64,000 bases of DNA, taken from contig JAPUEL010000025.1 of the NCBI GenBank assembly GCA_027492545.1, positions 22,663-86,662 of the forward strand, given 5' to 3'. A model generated the notes under the pieces. That model was not told where the DNA came from and ran no database searches. It saw nothing but the letters and a program-made list of their open reading frames with translations. The DNA comes from Propionibacteriaceae bacterium. Its GTDB lineage: Bacteria; Actinomycetota; Actinomycetes; Propionibacteriales; Propionibacteriaceae. Position 1 is the first letter of the stretch. Each line of letters opens with the position of its first letter. Below are positions 28,355-37,934 of this stretch, in pieces. Position numbers and translations under genes: made by a program.

Positions 28355-29977
28355 ATGGCGGCGCGCACCACACCTCCGGACCTGCCGGGCTTCACCTACC
28401 TGGGGGAGTTGGGCAGCGGCGGCTTCGCTGACGTGTTCCGGTACCTGGATCAGTTCGATCGCCGGGTAGCCGTCAAGGTGCAGCACCGAGGAATCGACGG
28501 CGGCGTGTCCGCGGACTTCCAGGCCGAGGCCAACCTCATGGCGAAGCTGTCGAGCCACCCCAGCATCGTCACTGTCTATCAGGGGGGCGTCGCTGCGGAC
28601 GGCCGACCATTCCTGGTGATGGAGGAGTGCGCCACGGCCCACCTGGGGGCGCGCATCGGGAAGAGACCCCTGACCGCGTCGAAGGCCATGGAAATCACCG
28701 TGCAGGTGGCCGGGGCGGTGGAGACGGCCCACCGGATGGGCATTCTGCACCGCGACATCAAACCGGCCAACATCCTGTTCACCGGGGCGCAGCGCCCGGC
28801 CTTGACGGACTTCGGCATCTCGGCCTCGGCGCAGCACGTCACCGCGAACAGCGCGCTCAGCCCACATTGGGCTCCGTGGGAGCAGTATCCCGACTCGGGC
28901 CTCGCGATGGGGCCATGGAGCGACGTGTTTTCCCTGGCCGCGACGACGTGGGCGATGCTGGTCGGCAGGAGCCCCCTCGTTGTGGCGCACGGCGACAACG
29001 ACCGCCTGAGCATCCGGCACCGGGTACGGACCCTCAACGTGCCGCGCACCGGACGCCATGACGTGCCCGAGCTGCTGGAACGCGTGCTCGCGACGGCTCT
29101 GGCTGCCGACCCGCAACAGCGCTACCAGTCGGCGCTGGAGTTCGCGCGCGCCATCCAGGGCGTCCAAGGGCAGCTCAACGAGTCCGTGACTCCCATCGAC
29201 GTGTTGTCCGACAGCGACGACGACGCCGACGACGAGCCCGAGCTCGCCGAGACGGGGACCCGCGTCAGCGGGTTCATGCTGATCGATCCTGACCAGGTCG
29301 AGGACTGGAGCGGCACCAGCAGGATCACCGGGCCGTCAGGCGGGGTCACCTCCCCCCAGGACGACTCCTGGCACCAGTACGACGCGGCCCCGCAGGGGCC
29401 GATCGGCGCCCCCGTGGCCCAGCACGGCCGCGGGTTCGGCCAGCCGGGTCTCCGGGACTTCACCGGCCCGGCAATCCCCGAGCCGGCCGATCAGACCGTT
29501 CTCGACCGGCCGTCGCAGCAGCCGCCCCCCGCTGAGAGGCGCACCTCGCGCCGCTGGGGTCCGCTGGCAGCCGTGCTCGCCGCGGTGGCGGTTGTCCTGG
29601 CGGGTGGCCTCGCTCTGGGCGGGCTGTGGTTGAGCGGGGCGCTCGGCGAAGCCACCGCAGGCACCCAGGCCACGGTCTCCCCGGAAGCCTCACCCGCGGC
29701 ACAGGATCCGCTGGCACTCAGAGTCCCGTCCGTCGAGGATGCCGCCGGGCAGGTCGCCGACGGTCAGGTGACCTTCACCTGGACCAATCCGGATCCGATG
29801 GCCGGCGACAAGTATCTCGTCGAGGAGTTGAGCCTCACCGACGCGGCGCCCCTGCAGGTGGTCGACGCCCCTTCGGTCACCGTCCCCGCACAGTCGGGCC
29901 GGACGTGCGTGGACGTGACCCTGCGCCGCGCCAGTGGGACGACCTCCGCCGCCGTGAAGATCTGCGACAAATCGTGA
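28355..29977 (+). CDS. Membrane Ser/Thr protein kinase (PknB-like)
   Basis: This 540-residue Hanks-type kinase has its N-terminal kinase domain in the cytoplasm (about residues 15-275). The Gly loop is GELGSGGFADVF, and the catalytic residues are Lys41 (VAVK), Asp134 in HRDIKPANIL and Asp152 in DFGIS. All are intact, although the APE motif region reads APWEQ. An acidic Pro-rich linker leads to one membrane helix (about 402-425). The roughly 100-residue extracellular tail looks Fn3-like (VTFTWTNPDP, CVDVTLRRASG) rather than PASTA. It probably phosphorylates FHA-binding partners in the island; the external signal is unknown. Confidence 0.9.
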   Translation: MAARTTPPDLPGFTYLGELGSGGFADVFRYLDQFDRRVAVKVQHRGIDGGVSADFQAEANLMAKLSSHPSIVTVYQGGVAADGRPFLVMEECATAHLGARIGKRPLTASKAMEITVQVAGAVETAHRMGILHRDIKPANILFTGAQRPALTDFGISASAQHVTANSALSPHWAPWEQYPDSGLAMGPWSDVFSLAATTWAMLVGRSPLVVAHGDNDRLSIRHRVRTLNVPRTGRHDVPELLERVLATALAADPQQRYQSALEFARAIQGVQGQLNESVTPIDVLSDSDDDADDEPELAETGTRVSGFMLIDPDQVEDWSGTSRITGPSGGVTSPQDDSWHQYDAAPQGPIGAPVAQHGRGFGQPGLRDFTGPAIPEPADQTVLDRPSQQPPPAERRTSRRWGPLAAVLAAVAVVLAGGLALGGLWLSGALGEATAGTQATVSPEASPAAQDPLALRVPSVEDAAGQVADGQVTFTWTNPDPMAGDKYLVEELSLTDAAPLQVVDAPSVTVPAQSGRTCVDVTLRRASGTTSAAVKICDKS

Positions 29978-30705
29978 CCGCGGAGATGAGCACGCTCGAG
30001 GTGGAGTACGCGGGGGAGCGCCACGAGCTGATGCCCGGCCGCGACTTCTCGATGGGCCGGGTGGGCGACCTGGTGATCGACGACAACCCCTACCTGCACC
30101 GCAACTTCCTCACGCTGGCCTTCGCAGACGGCTTCTGGTGGATCAGCAACGTGGGCAACCGTTCGGCGGCGGTGCTGTCGGACCCTGCCGGGCTGAGCCG
30201 CAGCACCCTGACGCCCGGCGCGCGGATGCCCTTGGTGTTCGGCCACACTGTGGTCACGTTCGCTGCCGGCCCCTACAGCTACGAACTCAACCTGACCGTC
30301 GATGCGCCGGCCTGGGAGCTGCACCACCAGCCGGAGGAACCCTCCGACGGTGACACCACCATCGGTCCGCGAACCTTCACCGACGCCCAATTGCTCGTGA
30401 TCCTCGCCGTCGCCGAGCCGCTCCTCCGCCGCGCCGGAACGGGCGCCTGGCAGGTTCCCACGGCCGTCGAGGCCGCTCGGCGCCTCGGCTGGACGCAGAC
30501 CAGGTTCAACCGCAAGCTGGACAACGTCTGCGACAAGCTCGACAGGGCGGGCGTACGGGGGCTGAAGGGCGGGCCAGGAACGCAAGCACGGGGCCGCCGG
30601 TCGGCCCTGGCGGAATACGCCGTCAACGCCAGGATCGTGACGCCGGACCATTTGCCCGCGTTGGAGACCGAACAACGGCGCAACAATGAGGGAGGCACGG
30701 CATGA
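29974..30705 (+). CDS. FHA-like protein with helical C-terminal domain
   Basis: This is a 243-residue protein. The N-terminal half is FHA-like (RDFSMGRVGDLVIDDNPYLH, then WWISNVGNRS), with the usual Arg and Asn loop residues. The C-terminal half (about residues 125-243) is mainly helical, with a winged-helix-like pattern (EAARRLGWTQTRFNRKLDNV). I could not assign it to a named family. The GTG at 29974 overlaps the kinase stop; an ATG at 29986 is also possible. The stop overlaps the start of the secretion ATPase gene, so it sits exactly between kinase and ATPase and may link the two. Confidence 0.75.
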   Translation: MTAEMSTLEVEYAGERHELMPGRDFSMGRVGDLVIDDNPYLHRNFLTLAFADGFWWISNVGNRSAAVLSDPAGLSRSTLTPGARMPLVFGHTVVTFAAGPYSYELNLTVDAPAWELHHQPEEPSDGDTTIGPRTFTDAQLLVILAVAEPLLRRAGTGAWQVPTAVEAARRLGWTQTRFNRKLDNVCDKLDRAGVRGLKGGPGTQARGRRSALAEYAVNARIVTPDHLPALETEQRRNNEGGTA

Positions 30706-33700
30706 AGGTCCGGGTGCGGCTGGTCCGGAATCGGCACGAGCCTGTGACGGTGACCGTCGTCGCCGACGGCACCGCCACCGCCAGCGACGTCGCCACTGCC
30801 ATCGCGAGCGCAGGCATGGAGCGTCCCGTCGAGGTGGCCGGGCGTCGCCCGACACTGAGGGTAGAGGGCGATTACCTCGCCCCCCGGACACTCTCGCCAG
30901 AGACTCCCTTGGCCGAATCAGGCCTCTGCTCGGGCTCCACTCTCACTGTGGTGGAGGAGGGCGGAAGCGACCATCGCGCCCCTGTCGGCGCGGTGCTCCG
31001 AGTTGTGGGCGGTCCAGACCGGGGCGTCGAGGTTGCGTTGAAGGTCGGGACCTCGTTTGTGGGGCGTAGCCCGGAGTGCCAGGTGAGGCTGCAGGACTCC
31101 AAGGCGTCGAAGCGTCACGCGCGGATCATCGTCGGCCGCCAGATCGAGATCGTGGACGAGAACTCCGCCAACGGTGTTGTGATCGCGGGTCAGAAGGTGA
31201 CCCGTGCCGTCATCAAACCCGGCGACACCGTCGTGCTCGGTGACAGTTCCCTGCAGGTCATGCCGCACGGGCTTCCCGAAGCAATCGCCGACACTCAGGT
31301 GGAGGTGCGCTACCTTCGGCCGCCAGTGGTCCAGACCCGCCCCAAGGAGGACGAGATCGGGCTACCGGACGTCCCCCAGCCAGCCCGGAGGACCGCGTTC
31401 CCATGGCTGGCCATGATCGCCCCCGTCGTCATGGGCGCGGCCATGTACGCAGTGACCCGGTCGCCGTTGACCCTGCTTTTCGTGGCCATGAGCCCGATCC
31501 TGATGTTGGGTTCATGGATCGGTAACTCCGTGGACTCCAAGCGCAAGCACAAGACTGAACTCGCCAATTTCGACGAGGCGATGCGGCTCTTGGAGGCTGA
31601 GATCCTGGAGGCGCGACAGCTCGAGGCGCAGCAGTTGCGCGCACTCTTCCCGTCCGTGTCAGCACTTGTGGGATCGGCCCTCCACCGCGAGGGGCACCTG
31701 TGGTGCCGTCGGCCCGAGCACCCCGAGTTCCTGCAGGTCAGGCTCGGCATGGGAACCATGCCGCCCGTCGTCGCGATCGCCCGGCCGGGTCGCGGCGGCG
31801 TCGCCGAGCTCGTCAAGCGGCAGCGTGACCTCGCGGAGAAGCACCGGCACCTGCTGGACGTCCCCGTGGTGGCGAACCTGCGCTCCGTCGGCGGGGTTGG
31901 CATCGCCGGCCCCGCAGGCCTGGTCGTGGGCGTGGCGCGGGGGGCCGTCATGCAGGCAGCCGTACTGCACTCTCCGGCCGAGGTGGTCATCGCCTGTGTC
32001 ACATCGAGCGCTTTGAAGGAGGAATGGCGGTGGCTTGAATGGCTGCCGCACTGCGCCTCCCCACACAGCCCTGTGGCCGGCCCGCTACTTGCCTCCGACG
32101 ACGCGCGCGGCCGAGCACTGCTCGATCAGATCGACGAGCTCATCGACGCACGCACCGACACGCACCCGGCTCTGCGCGGACCCGTCGAGAAGCAGGAACG
32201 GGTCGCGTCCCCGGTGACGCCCTCCCTCCTCCTCGTGGTACACGACGCGTCCGTGCCCACTGAGAGGCTGGCGAGCATCGCAGAACGAGGTCCCGACGCC
32301 GGTGTCCACGTCCTGTGGGTGTCTCAGCTCCGCTCGGGGCTCCCGGCCGCCTGCCGCACCTTCCTCGAGATCGGCACCGACGAGGGCGCCACCGTCGGCA
32401 TGGTGCGCCAGGAGCGGATTGTCGCGGGCGTGAGCACCGAATCGCTGGATCTTGAAACGGCCCACGTCACCGCCCGCAGCCTGGCACCGGTGGTCGATGC
32501 GTCCGCTCCCGTCAGTGACGATTCGGATCTCCCACGCATGGTCTCAGTGGTGGGGTTGCTGGGGCAGGCGGAAGCCGTCGACGCGAAGCAGGTGGTGGCG
32601 CGGTGGCAGGAGAACGGTTCACTGGTGGACCGCTCGGCTCCGGCGCAGCCCCGCGAACGCGCGGGCGACCTGCGGGCCCTCGTCGGGCATGCGGGCTCGG
32701 AGCCGTTCGCCCTGGATCTTCGTGCCCAGGGGCCACATGCACTCGTAGGGGGCACCACCGGAGCCGGTAAATCGGAGTTCCTCCAAGCGTGGGTGCTCGG
32801 TATGGCCCACGCCTACAGCCCGGATCGGGTCACGTTCCTGTTCATCGACTACAAGGGCGGCGCGGCCTTCGCCAAGTGCATCGGGCTTCCGCACACCGTC
32901 GGGCTGGTCACCGACCTGTCGCCGTACCTCGTGCGGAGGGCGCTGCGGAGCCTGCGGGCCGAGATCCGGCGCCGTGAGCACCTCTTCCACGACAAAGGGG
33001 TCAAGGATCTCGTGGACTTCGAGAAGACCGGAGACCCCGACTGCCCGCCCAGCCTCATCATCGTCGTCGACGAGTTCGCGGCGCTGGTGGGCGAGGTGCC
33101 CGAGTTCGTCGACGGGGTGATCGACGTGGCCCAACGCGGACGCTCACTCGGCCTGCACCTCATCCTCGCCACGCAGCGTCCGGCCGGCGTGATCAAGGAC
33201 TCGCTGCGCGCTAACACGAACCTACGGATCGCACTGCGGATGAACGATGCGCACGACTCCACCGACGTCCTCGGCAGCGCGGTCGCGGCCGACATCGACC
33301 CCTCCACGCCGGGCAGGGGAGTGGCCCGCGTGGGCCCAGGGCGCCTCATCCCGTTCCAGGCCGCCTTCCCCGGCGCCCGCACCCCGGATGAACCACCGGC
33401 TCCCCCGATCGACGTCATCGAGGTGGACTTCGGTGTCGACACCGCATGGAAGATCCCGCGACCCAGGGGCGTTGGCGCCGCCGTCGACAAGGACATCGAC
33501 CGGGTGGTCGACACCTTGATTCAAGCGGCGGTGGACGCCCGCATTCCACCTCCGCGCAAGCCGTGGTTGGAGCGGCTTTCGGTGGGGTACGACCTGATGA
33601 AGCTCAACCAGCGCACCGACTACAACCTTGTCCTCGGGGTGGTGGATGACCCCGACGCTCAGAGCCAGCACGTGGATCATTTCCATCCCGACGAGAGTGG

Positions 33701-35105
33701 AAACATCGTCTATTACGGGGCAGGTGGATCCGGGAAGACCACTGCTCTGCGTTCCCTCGCGATCGCAGCCTCCATCACGCCGCGGTCCGGCCCTGTCCAG
33801 ATCTACGGCCTCGATTTCGCAGGCGGTGGACTGAGCATGCTGGAGCCCCTGGTCAACGTCGGGGCCATCATCTCGGGCGACGACGACGAGCGGATCGCCC
33901 GGCTCATGGCGATGCTCGACCGACTCCTCGACGAGCGGGCATCCCGGTTCACGGCCGTGCGTGCGGACTCGTTGCGGGTTTATCGCGAGTTGCCGGGCAA
34001 GGCCGACGAAGCCCGCATCCTCGTCCTCGTCGACGGCTTCGGGGCCTTCCGTAGCGAATACGATTCTGGCCTGCAACGGCAGGCCACGTTCGCCCGCTTC
34101 CAGCGCCTCGTGAGCGAGGGGCGTGCATTCGGCATCCATTTCGCTGTCACGGCCGACAGGTCCGCGGTGATCCCGTCGTCGATGCAGGGCGCCTTCCAGC
34201 ACCGCATCGTGCTTCGCATGCCCGACGAGGACGGTTACGTGGCGCTCGGGGTTCCCAAGGATGTCCTCAACGCGGCGAGTCCGCCTGGCCGCTGCATGAA
34301 TGCGAAGTCCCCCAACGAGCTGCAGCTGGCCGTTCTGGGGCAGGACCCGTCTCCGTTGGGTCAGGCTCGGGAGATCGAGTTACTGGCCGCGATGGTGTCG
34401 AAGTACCAGCCGGCCAGGCCCGAACCGGTGCGGAAGCTACCCGACATCGTGGTGTCGTCGGATCTTCCCGTCACCGTTGGGGGGCGACCCACGTTGGGCT
34501 TGGAGGATGCGTCTCTGGCACCGATCGGGTTCGACCCTCAGGGTGTGCTGATGGTCGCCGGGCCGCCGAAATCCGGAGTGAGCTCGACGGTGAGCTGGCT
34601 CGCCGAGTCACTGCGTCGAGCCTTGCCCGGGGTGCCCCGGGTTCTGCTTTCCGCCCGGTCCACCACACTGTCGCAGCTGCCCATCTGGACCGTGGTGGTG
34701 AGCGGACCGGACCGGATCAAGGAGTACGTGGAAACGCAGCTGAAGCCCTACCTGGCGAGTGAGACGGTCGAGGGGCAGCCCAAGGTGGCGATCTTCGTGG
34801 CTCAGTTCCCTGAGCTTGCGGGCTCGACGTGCGACATGGCACTCACGGAGGCCATCAAGAGTTCCCGCCGCAACGGTCACCTGTTCGTGGGGGCGGGGGA
34901 GACGGCGTCGTTCACCGGCTTCTCGTCGATGCTGACCGAGATCCGGGCCTCGCGGGCCGGCATGCTGCTCACCCCGGAGCAGAGCGACGGTGACCTGCTG
35001 CGCACCCCGTTGCCTCGCGGCCGTTCGCAGGAATTCCCTGCGGGCCGCGGGTACTGGGTCCGTGGCGGTTCGGCGCACAAGGTGCAGCTGCCGGTGGTGG
35101 AGTGA
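30702..35105 (+). CDS. FtsK/SpoIIIE-type type VII secretion ATPase with FHA domain (EccC/EssC-like)
   Basis: This 1467-residue membrane ATPase is the core of the island. An N-terminal ubiquitin-like or YukD-like region (about 1-88) is followed by an FHA domain (about 97-190; VGRSPECQV, SKRHARI, SANGVVI), two membrane helices (about 230-273) and three FtsK/SpoIIIE ATPase domains. Walker A is intact in domain 1 (GTTGAGKS, Lys690) and domain 2 (GAGGSGKT, Lys1012), but domain 3 reads GPPKSGVSS and lacks the usual Lys. Such ATPases drive export of WXG100-type substrates, and one is encoded at the end of the island. The FHA-containing N-terminus resembles Firmicutes EssC more than mycobacterial EccC. 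Confidence 0.92.
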   Translation: MKVRVRLVRNRHEPVTVTVVADGTATASDVATAIASAGMERPVEVAGRRPTLRVEGDYLAPRTLSPETPLAESGLCSGSTLTVVEEGGSDHRAPVGAVLRVVGGPDRGVEVALKVGTSFVGRSPECQVRLQDSKASKRHARIIVGRQIEIVDENSANGVVIAGQKVTRAVIKPGDTVVLGDSSLQVMPHGLPEAIADTQVEVRYLRPPVVQTRPKEDEIGLPDVPQPARRTAFPWLAMIAPVVMGAAMYAVTRSPLTLLFVAMSPILMLGSWIGNSVDSKRKHKTELANFDEAMRLLEAEILEARQLEAQQLRALFPSVSALVGSALHREGHLWCRRPEHPEFLQVRLGMGTMPPVVAIARPGRGGVAELVKRQRDLAEKHRHLLDVPVVANLRSVGGVGIAGPAGLVVGVARGAVMQAAVLHSPAEVVIACVTSSALKEEWRWLEWLPHCASPHSPVAGPLLASDDARGRALLDQIDELIDARTDTHPALRGPVEKQERVASPVTPSLLLVVHDASVPTERLASIAERGPDAGVHVLWVSQLRSGLPAACRTFLEIGTDEGATVGMVRQERIVAGVSTESLDLETAHVTARSLAPVVDASAPVSDDSDLPRMVSVVGLLGQAEAVDAKQVVARWQENGSLVDRSAPAQPRERAGDLRALVGHAGSEPFALDLRAQGPHALVGGTTGAGKSEFLQAWVLGMAHAYSPDRVTFLFIDYKGGAAFAKCIGLPHTVGLVTDLSPYLVRRALRSLRAEIRRREHLFHDKGVKDLVDFEKTGDPDCPPSLIIVVDEFAALVGEVPEFVDGVIDVAQRGRSLGLHLILATQRPAGVIKDSLRANTNLRIALRMNDAHDSTDVLGSAVAADIDPSTPGRGVARVGPGRLIPFQAAFPGARTPDEPPAPPIDVIEVDFGVDTAWKIPRPRGVGAAVDKDIDRVVDTLIQAAVDARIPPPRKPWLERLSVGYDLMKLNQRTDYNLVLGVVDDPDAQSQHVDHFHPDESGNIVYYGAGGSGKTTALRSLAIAASITPRSGPVQIYGLDFAGGGLSMLEPLVNVGAIISGDDDERIARLMAMLDRLLDERASRFTAVRADSLRVYRELPGKADEARILVLVDGFGAFRSEYDSGLQRQATFARFQRLVSEGRAFGIHFAVTADRSAVIPSSMQGAFQHRIVLRMPDEDGYVALGVPKDVLNAASPPGRCMNAKSPNELQLAVLGQDPSPLGQAREIELLAAMVSKYQPARPEPVRKLPDIVVSSDLPVTVGGRPTLGLEDASLAPIGFDPQGVLMVAGPPKSGVSSTVSWLAESLRRALPGVPRVLLSARSTTLSQLPIWTVVVSGPDRIKEYVETQLKPYLASETVEGQPKVAIFVAQFPELAGSTCDMALTEAIKSSRRNGHLFVGAGETASFTGFSSMLTEIRASRAGMLLTPEQSDGDLLRTPLPRGRSQEFPAGRGYWVRGGSAHKVQLPVVE

Positions 35106-35169
35106 TGGGTCGGCCAACCCATCGACGGATGCAGCCACCGGCTGTGAGGATGAGCGCCAGGGAGGCGAC

Positions 35170-36666
35170 ATGAGCAACACACTCGTCATCAGGGATGAGG
35201 TGGTTCAGTCCTGCATCAACAATGGCCGGGCGAGCTACCAGCAGCTTGAGGCGTCGTCGGGATTCGCAGACGGTCTGGCAGACGCTGCTGGAACCAATGG
35301 TCCGTTGGCGCAGACGCTGCGCGATGCGGATCAGGCGTGGACGCTGCGTCGCATCAAGCTGCTTGAAATGTTGAAGTCACTGGTGGACTCGATTGAGGCG
35401 GTGAACCAGGCCTTCATCGACGCCGACGCAGACCTGGCCGACCAGATCAAGCCGGATGCGCCCACACCGGCCCCGGCGCCGACCCTCACCCCAGTGGGCG
35501 ACGCCACGACCCCGTCCTCGGGCCCGACCCAGCCGATTCCACAGCCCCTGCCGCATCCGGACAGTGCGACGGGGTCCAGCTTCCCCGGTCCGGCGGTTGT
35601 CGGAGATGCATCGCCCGCGGCACCCGTCGCGGCCCAGCCGGCTGAGGAAGCAGCTCCAACGGAGCCAGGGGGACTTCCTGGCTGGTCGGTGCCCCCGGCG
35701 ACGACGACGGCCATCCCGCCCAAGTTCGAGATACTCATCCGCGACTTTGCACCACGTTGGTCAGCCCTGACCGGACAGTCGGTCGACGCCGTCGTGACAC
35801 TCGTCGTGGCCGGGCTGGGTGCCGGTGGCGTGATCACCGTGGCGGCCATCGCCACCATTCTCGCAGCCCTCCAACCGAACGGCGGCCGTCACCAAGGCGG
35901 TGCGCCTTTCGCTGGCGGGCCTTCGTCGGGCGGGTCGATCGGGAAGCCCCCACCCGGCGTCGACGGCTCGCCGGCTGGAAGCGGGCAGGGGCAGCCTTCC
36001 GGCGAGTCGGGGGAGTCCACAGGCGATGCGGAGGCGATCTCCGGCGTGGACGGCGAAGCGGCGGTGGAACCGACCGATGGCACCGATGGGGACCCTCAGT
36101 CGCTGGAGGACTCCGCCGACGCTGCCGACGCTGCCGAGGCTGCCGACCACGTCGCGGAGACCCCGATCGTGGGCGACACAGCGGTGTCGCCGACCGACCT
36201 GGAAGCACTGACCCCCGAAGCGGGCGGGACCGCAACCCCGGAGCTTGCGGACCTGGCACCGCTTCCCCCGCTGGGTGAGGGCGGAGGAGGTGGGTCCGCG
36301 GGTGGTGCTGGCTCACCGGTGGAATTGCCGCCGCTTGAGCCCCGGGCCAACCCCGCGTCGGATGCGATGGCGGCCTCTGGTGCCCCCGATGCGCTGCCCG
36401 CTCTGACGAAGCCGACCGGCTTCGAGGTTCCGGCTCAGATGTCCGACGGTGCGCCGCTGCCGGATCTGACAGCTGTACCGGCTGAGGAGCATGAACGGAT
36501 GGCGGCTGCGCCGATGATGGGCGGCCTGGGCGCGATGGCCGGCGCGGCATCCGGAGCACACCCTGCGGCCTCCCCGTCCACGAGTTCGGTCGGGGCAGAG
36601 CGCAGTGGCGCCCGCCAAGCAGCCCGCGACGTTCTCAATTCACATGAAGGGGAGGAGGGACGATGA
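35170..36666 (+). CDS. T7SS-island membrane protein with helical N-terminus and Pro/Gly/Glu-rich tail
   Basis: This is a 498-residue protein of unrecognised family. Residues 1-95 are helical and resemble a WXG/LXG-like substrate head (SYQQLEASSGFADGLADAAG, then LRRIKLLEMLKSLVDSIEAV). A Pro/Thr-rich linker leads to a strongly hydrophobic helix pair near 206-236 (VDAVVTLVVAGLGAGGVITV). The remainder is a disordered, acidic Gly/Pro/Ala-rich tail of about 260 residues. GGGAGGCG lies just upstream of the ATG. It follows the secretion ATPase gene by 64 nt and overlaps the next gene by 4 nt. It could be a membrane component of the apparatus or a secreted partner; I cannot tell which. Confidence 0.72.
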   Translation: MSNTLVIRDEVVQSCINNGRASYQQLEASSGFADGLADAAGTNGPLAQTLRDADQAWTLRRIKLLEMLKSLVDSIEAVNQAFIDADADLADQIKPDAPTPAPAPTLTPVGDATTPSSGPTQPIPQPLPHPDSATGSSFPGPAVVGDASPAAPVAAQPAEEAAPTEPGGLPGWSVPPATTTAIPPKFEILIRDFAPRWSALTGQSVDAVVTLVVAGLGAGGVITVAAIATILAALQPNGGRHQGGAPFAGGPSSGGSIGKPPPGVDGSPAGSGQGQPSGESGESTGDAEAISGVDGEAAVEPTDGTDGDPQSLEDSADAADAAEAADHVAETPIVGDTAVSPTDLEALTPEAGGTATPELADLAPLPPLGEGGGGGSAGGAGSPVELPPLEPRANPASDAMAASGAPDALPALTKPTGFEVPAQMSDGAPLPDLTAVPAEEHERMAAAPMMGGLGAMAGAASGAHPAASPSTSSVGAERSGARQAARDVLNSHEGEEGR

Positions 36667-37934
36667 GTGGCATCTGCCTGGACCTGTCCCCGGTAGGGAT
36701 GTCGACCGAGTTCGACGGTTCGCCGGACGCGCTGGAGAGCGGGGCGCAGACGCTTCGTTCCACGGCGACCACGCTGGACGCGGCAGCCGCGAACATCCGA
36801 CGGCTCACCGAGAACGGGAACGAACTGGAGAGCCAGGCGTTCTCCGCGCTCGCCGAGCGCAGCAGCGAAGTCCACGGCACCATGGGGAAGGTGGCCTTGC
36901 GGTACCGCCTCATGGCCACCGCCACCCAGAAGTTCGCTGAGGTGTTGCGCACCGAGCAGCAGACTGCGGCCCGCCTTGTCGGTGAGGCCGCGGAGGCGCG
37001 CAACGCATACACCCACGCGTCTCAGCAGCACTCCCAGGCCCGCCTGCTCGCGCGGGACCCCGAACCGTCCTCCCAGCAGCGCGCCCTGGTGTTGTCGCAG
37101 CAGGCGAACGTGGCGGCGAACAGAGCAAATGCAGGCCTGGAGTCGGCCAAGCAGCAGCTTCGGGCTGCGGCGCGGCGCGTCAACGACGCGAACAAGAGTG
37201 CTTCGGAGGAGATCCGCTCCGCCATGGAGGTCTCGGGACTCGACGACACTCTCTGGGACAAGATCTGTTACGTCGGGGCGAAGATCGGGGAGGCGGCGGC
37301 GGCCGCCGCGAAGTGGATCTGGGACAACATCGACACGATCTGCCTCGTGCTCGACATCGTGGCGCTCGTGCTGGCCTTCATCCCCGGAATCGGCACAGCA
37401 GCGGGCGCCCTGATCAAGGCCGTGACCATACTGGCAAGGGTTGCCAAGGGCGTATCGCTCATCAAGACCGCGGTCGAGGGGGTCGAGAAGGCGCAGCAGG
37501 GCGATGGATGGGGTGCTGTCGGATCTTTCGCCAAGATCGGACTGACGCTGGCGGCGGGCCCGATCGCCAAGAAGGTTGGCAGTGCCTCGAAGGTAGGAAC
37601 CGATCAGATCGCAAAGAAGATGTTCAGCATCGACTCCAGCGGAAAGATCCAGCAGACCGCCGTCGGGCGGGGGATCCACAACCTCGCCGAACGATTCGCA
37701 GGGCCCACCTTTCCCGCCGGGACGCCGCTGCCGAGCAACTTCGTGAGTCAGCACATCGGCCGTACAACGGCCCTGATCCAGGGAACATTCACCGGCGCGA
37801 TTGAGAAGGGCACCAAGGTGCTCGTCAAGGATGTTCTTCCCGCAGTGGTGGAAGCAATCACGCCCAAGCCACCCCGCCCCTACTGCTTCACAACATCCGA
37901 TCAGAGCGGCGTCACCATCGGAGGACGAGTATGA
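36663..37934 (+). CDS. Candidate type VII secretion substrate with helical hairpin head
   Basis: This is a 423-residue protein. Residues about 10-190 are almost wholly helical with coiled-coil character (ESGAQTLRSTATTLDAAAAN, RYRLMATATQKFAEVLRTEQ), as in LXG or WXG-like export heads. A hydrophobic stretch (about 222-262, TICLVLDIVALVLAFIPGIG) follows, as seen in pore-forming or pre-toxin linker regions. The C-terminal 150 residues have no toxin motif that I recognise. GGGGAGGAGGG precedes the ATG. It is translationally coupled to the next gene, which in turn overlaps a third small gene. The arrangement suits an exported protein with helper or immunity proteins (inferred). Confidence 0.7.
   Translation: MSGICLDLSPVGMSTEFDGSPDALESGAQTLRSTATTLDAAAANIRRLTENGNELESQAFSALAERSSEVHGTMGKVALRYRLMATATQKFAEVLRTEQQTAARLVGEAAEARNAYTHASQQHSQARLLARDPEPSSQQRALVLSQQANVAANRANAGLESAKQQLRAAARRVNDANKSASEEIRSAMEVSGLDDTLWDKICYVGAKIGEAAAAAAKWIWDNIDTICLVLDIVALVLAFIPGIGTAAGALIKAVTILARVAKGVSLIKTAVEGVEKAQQGDGWGAVGSFAKIGLTLAAGPIAKKVGSASKVGTDQIAKKMFSIDSSGKIQQTAVGRGIHNLAERFAGPTFPAGTPLPSNFVSQHIGRTTALIQGTFTGAIEKGTKVLVKDVLPAVVEAITPKPPRPYCFTTSDQSGVTIGGRV

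Noticed and set aside
36663..37934. Naming the 423-aa protein as a toxin
   Set aside because: Only the export-like head and hydrophobic middle are suggestive. No nuclease, ADP-ribosyltransferase or deaminase motif could be seen, so no toxic activity is claimed.
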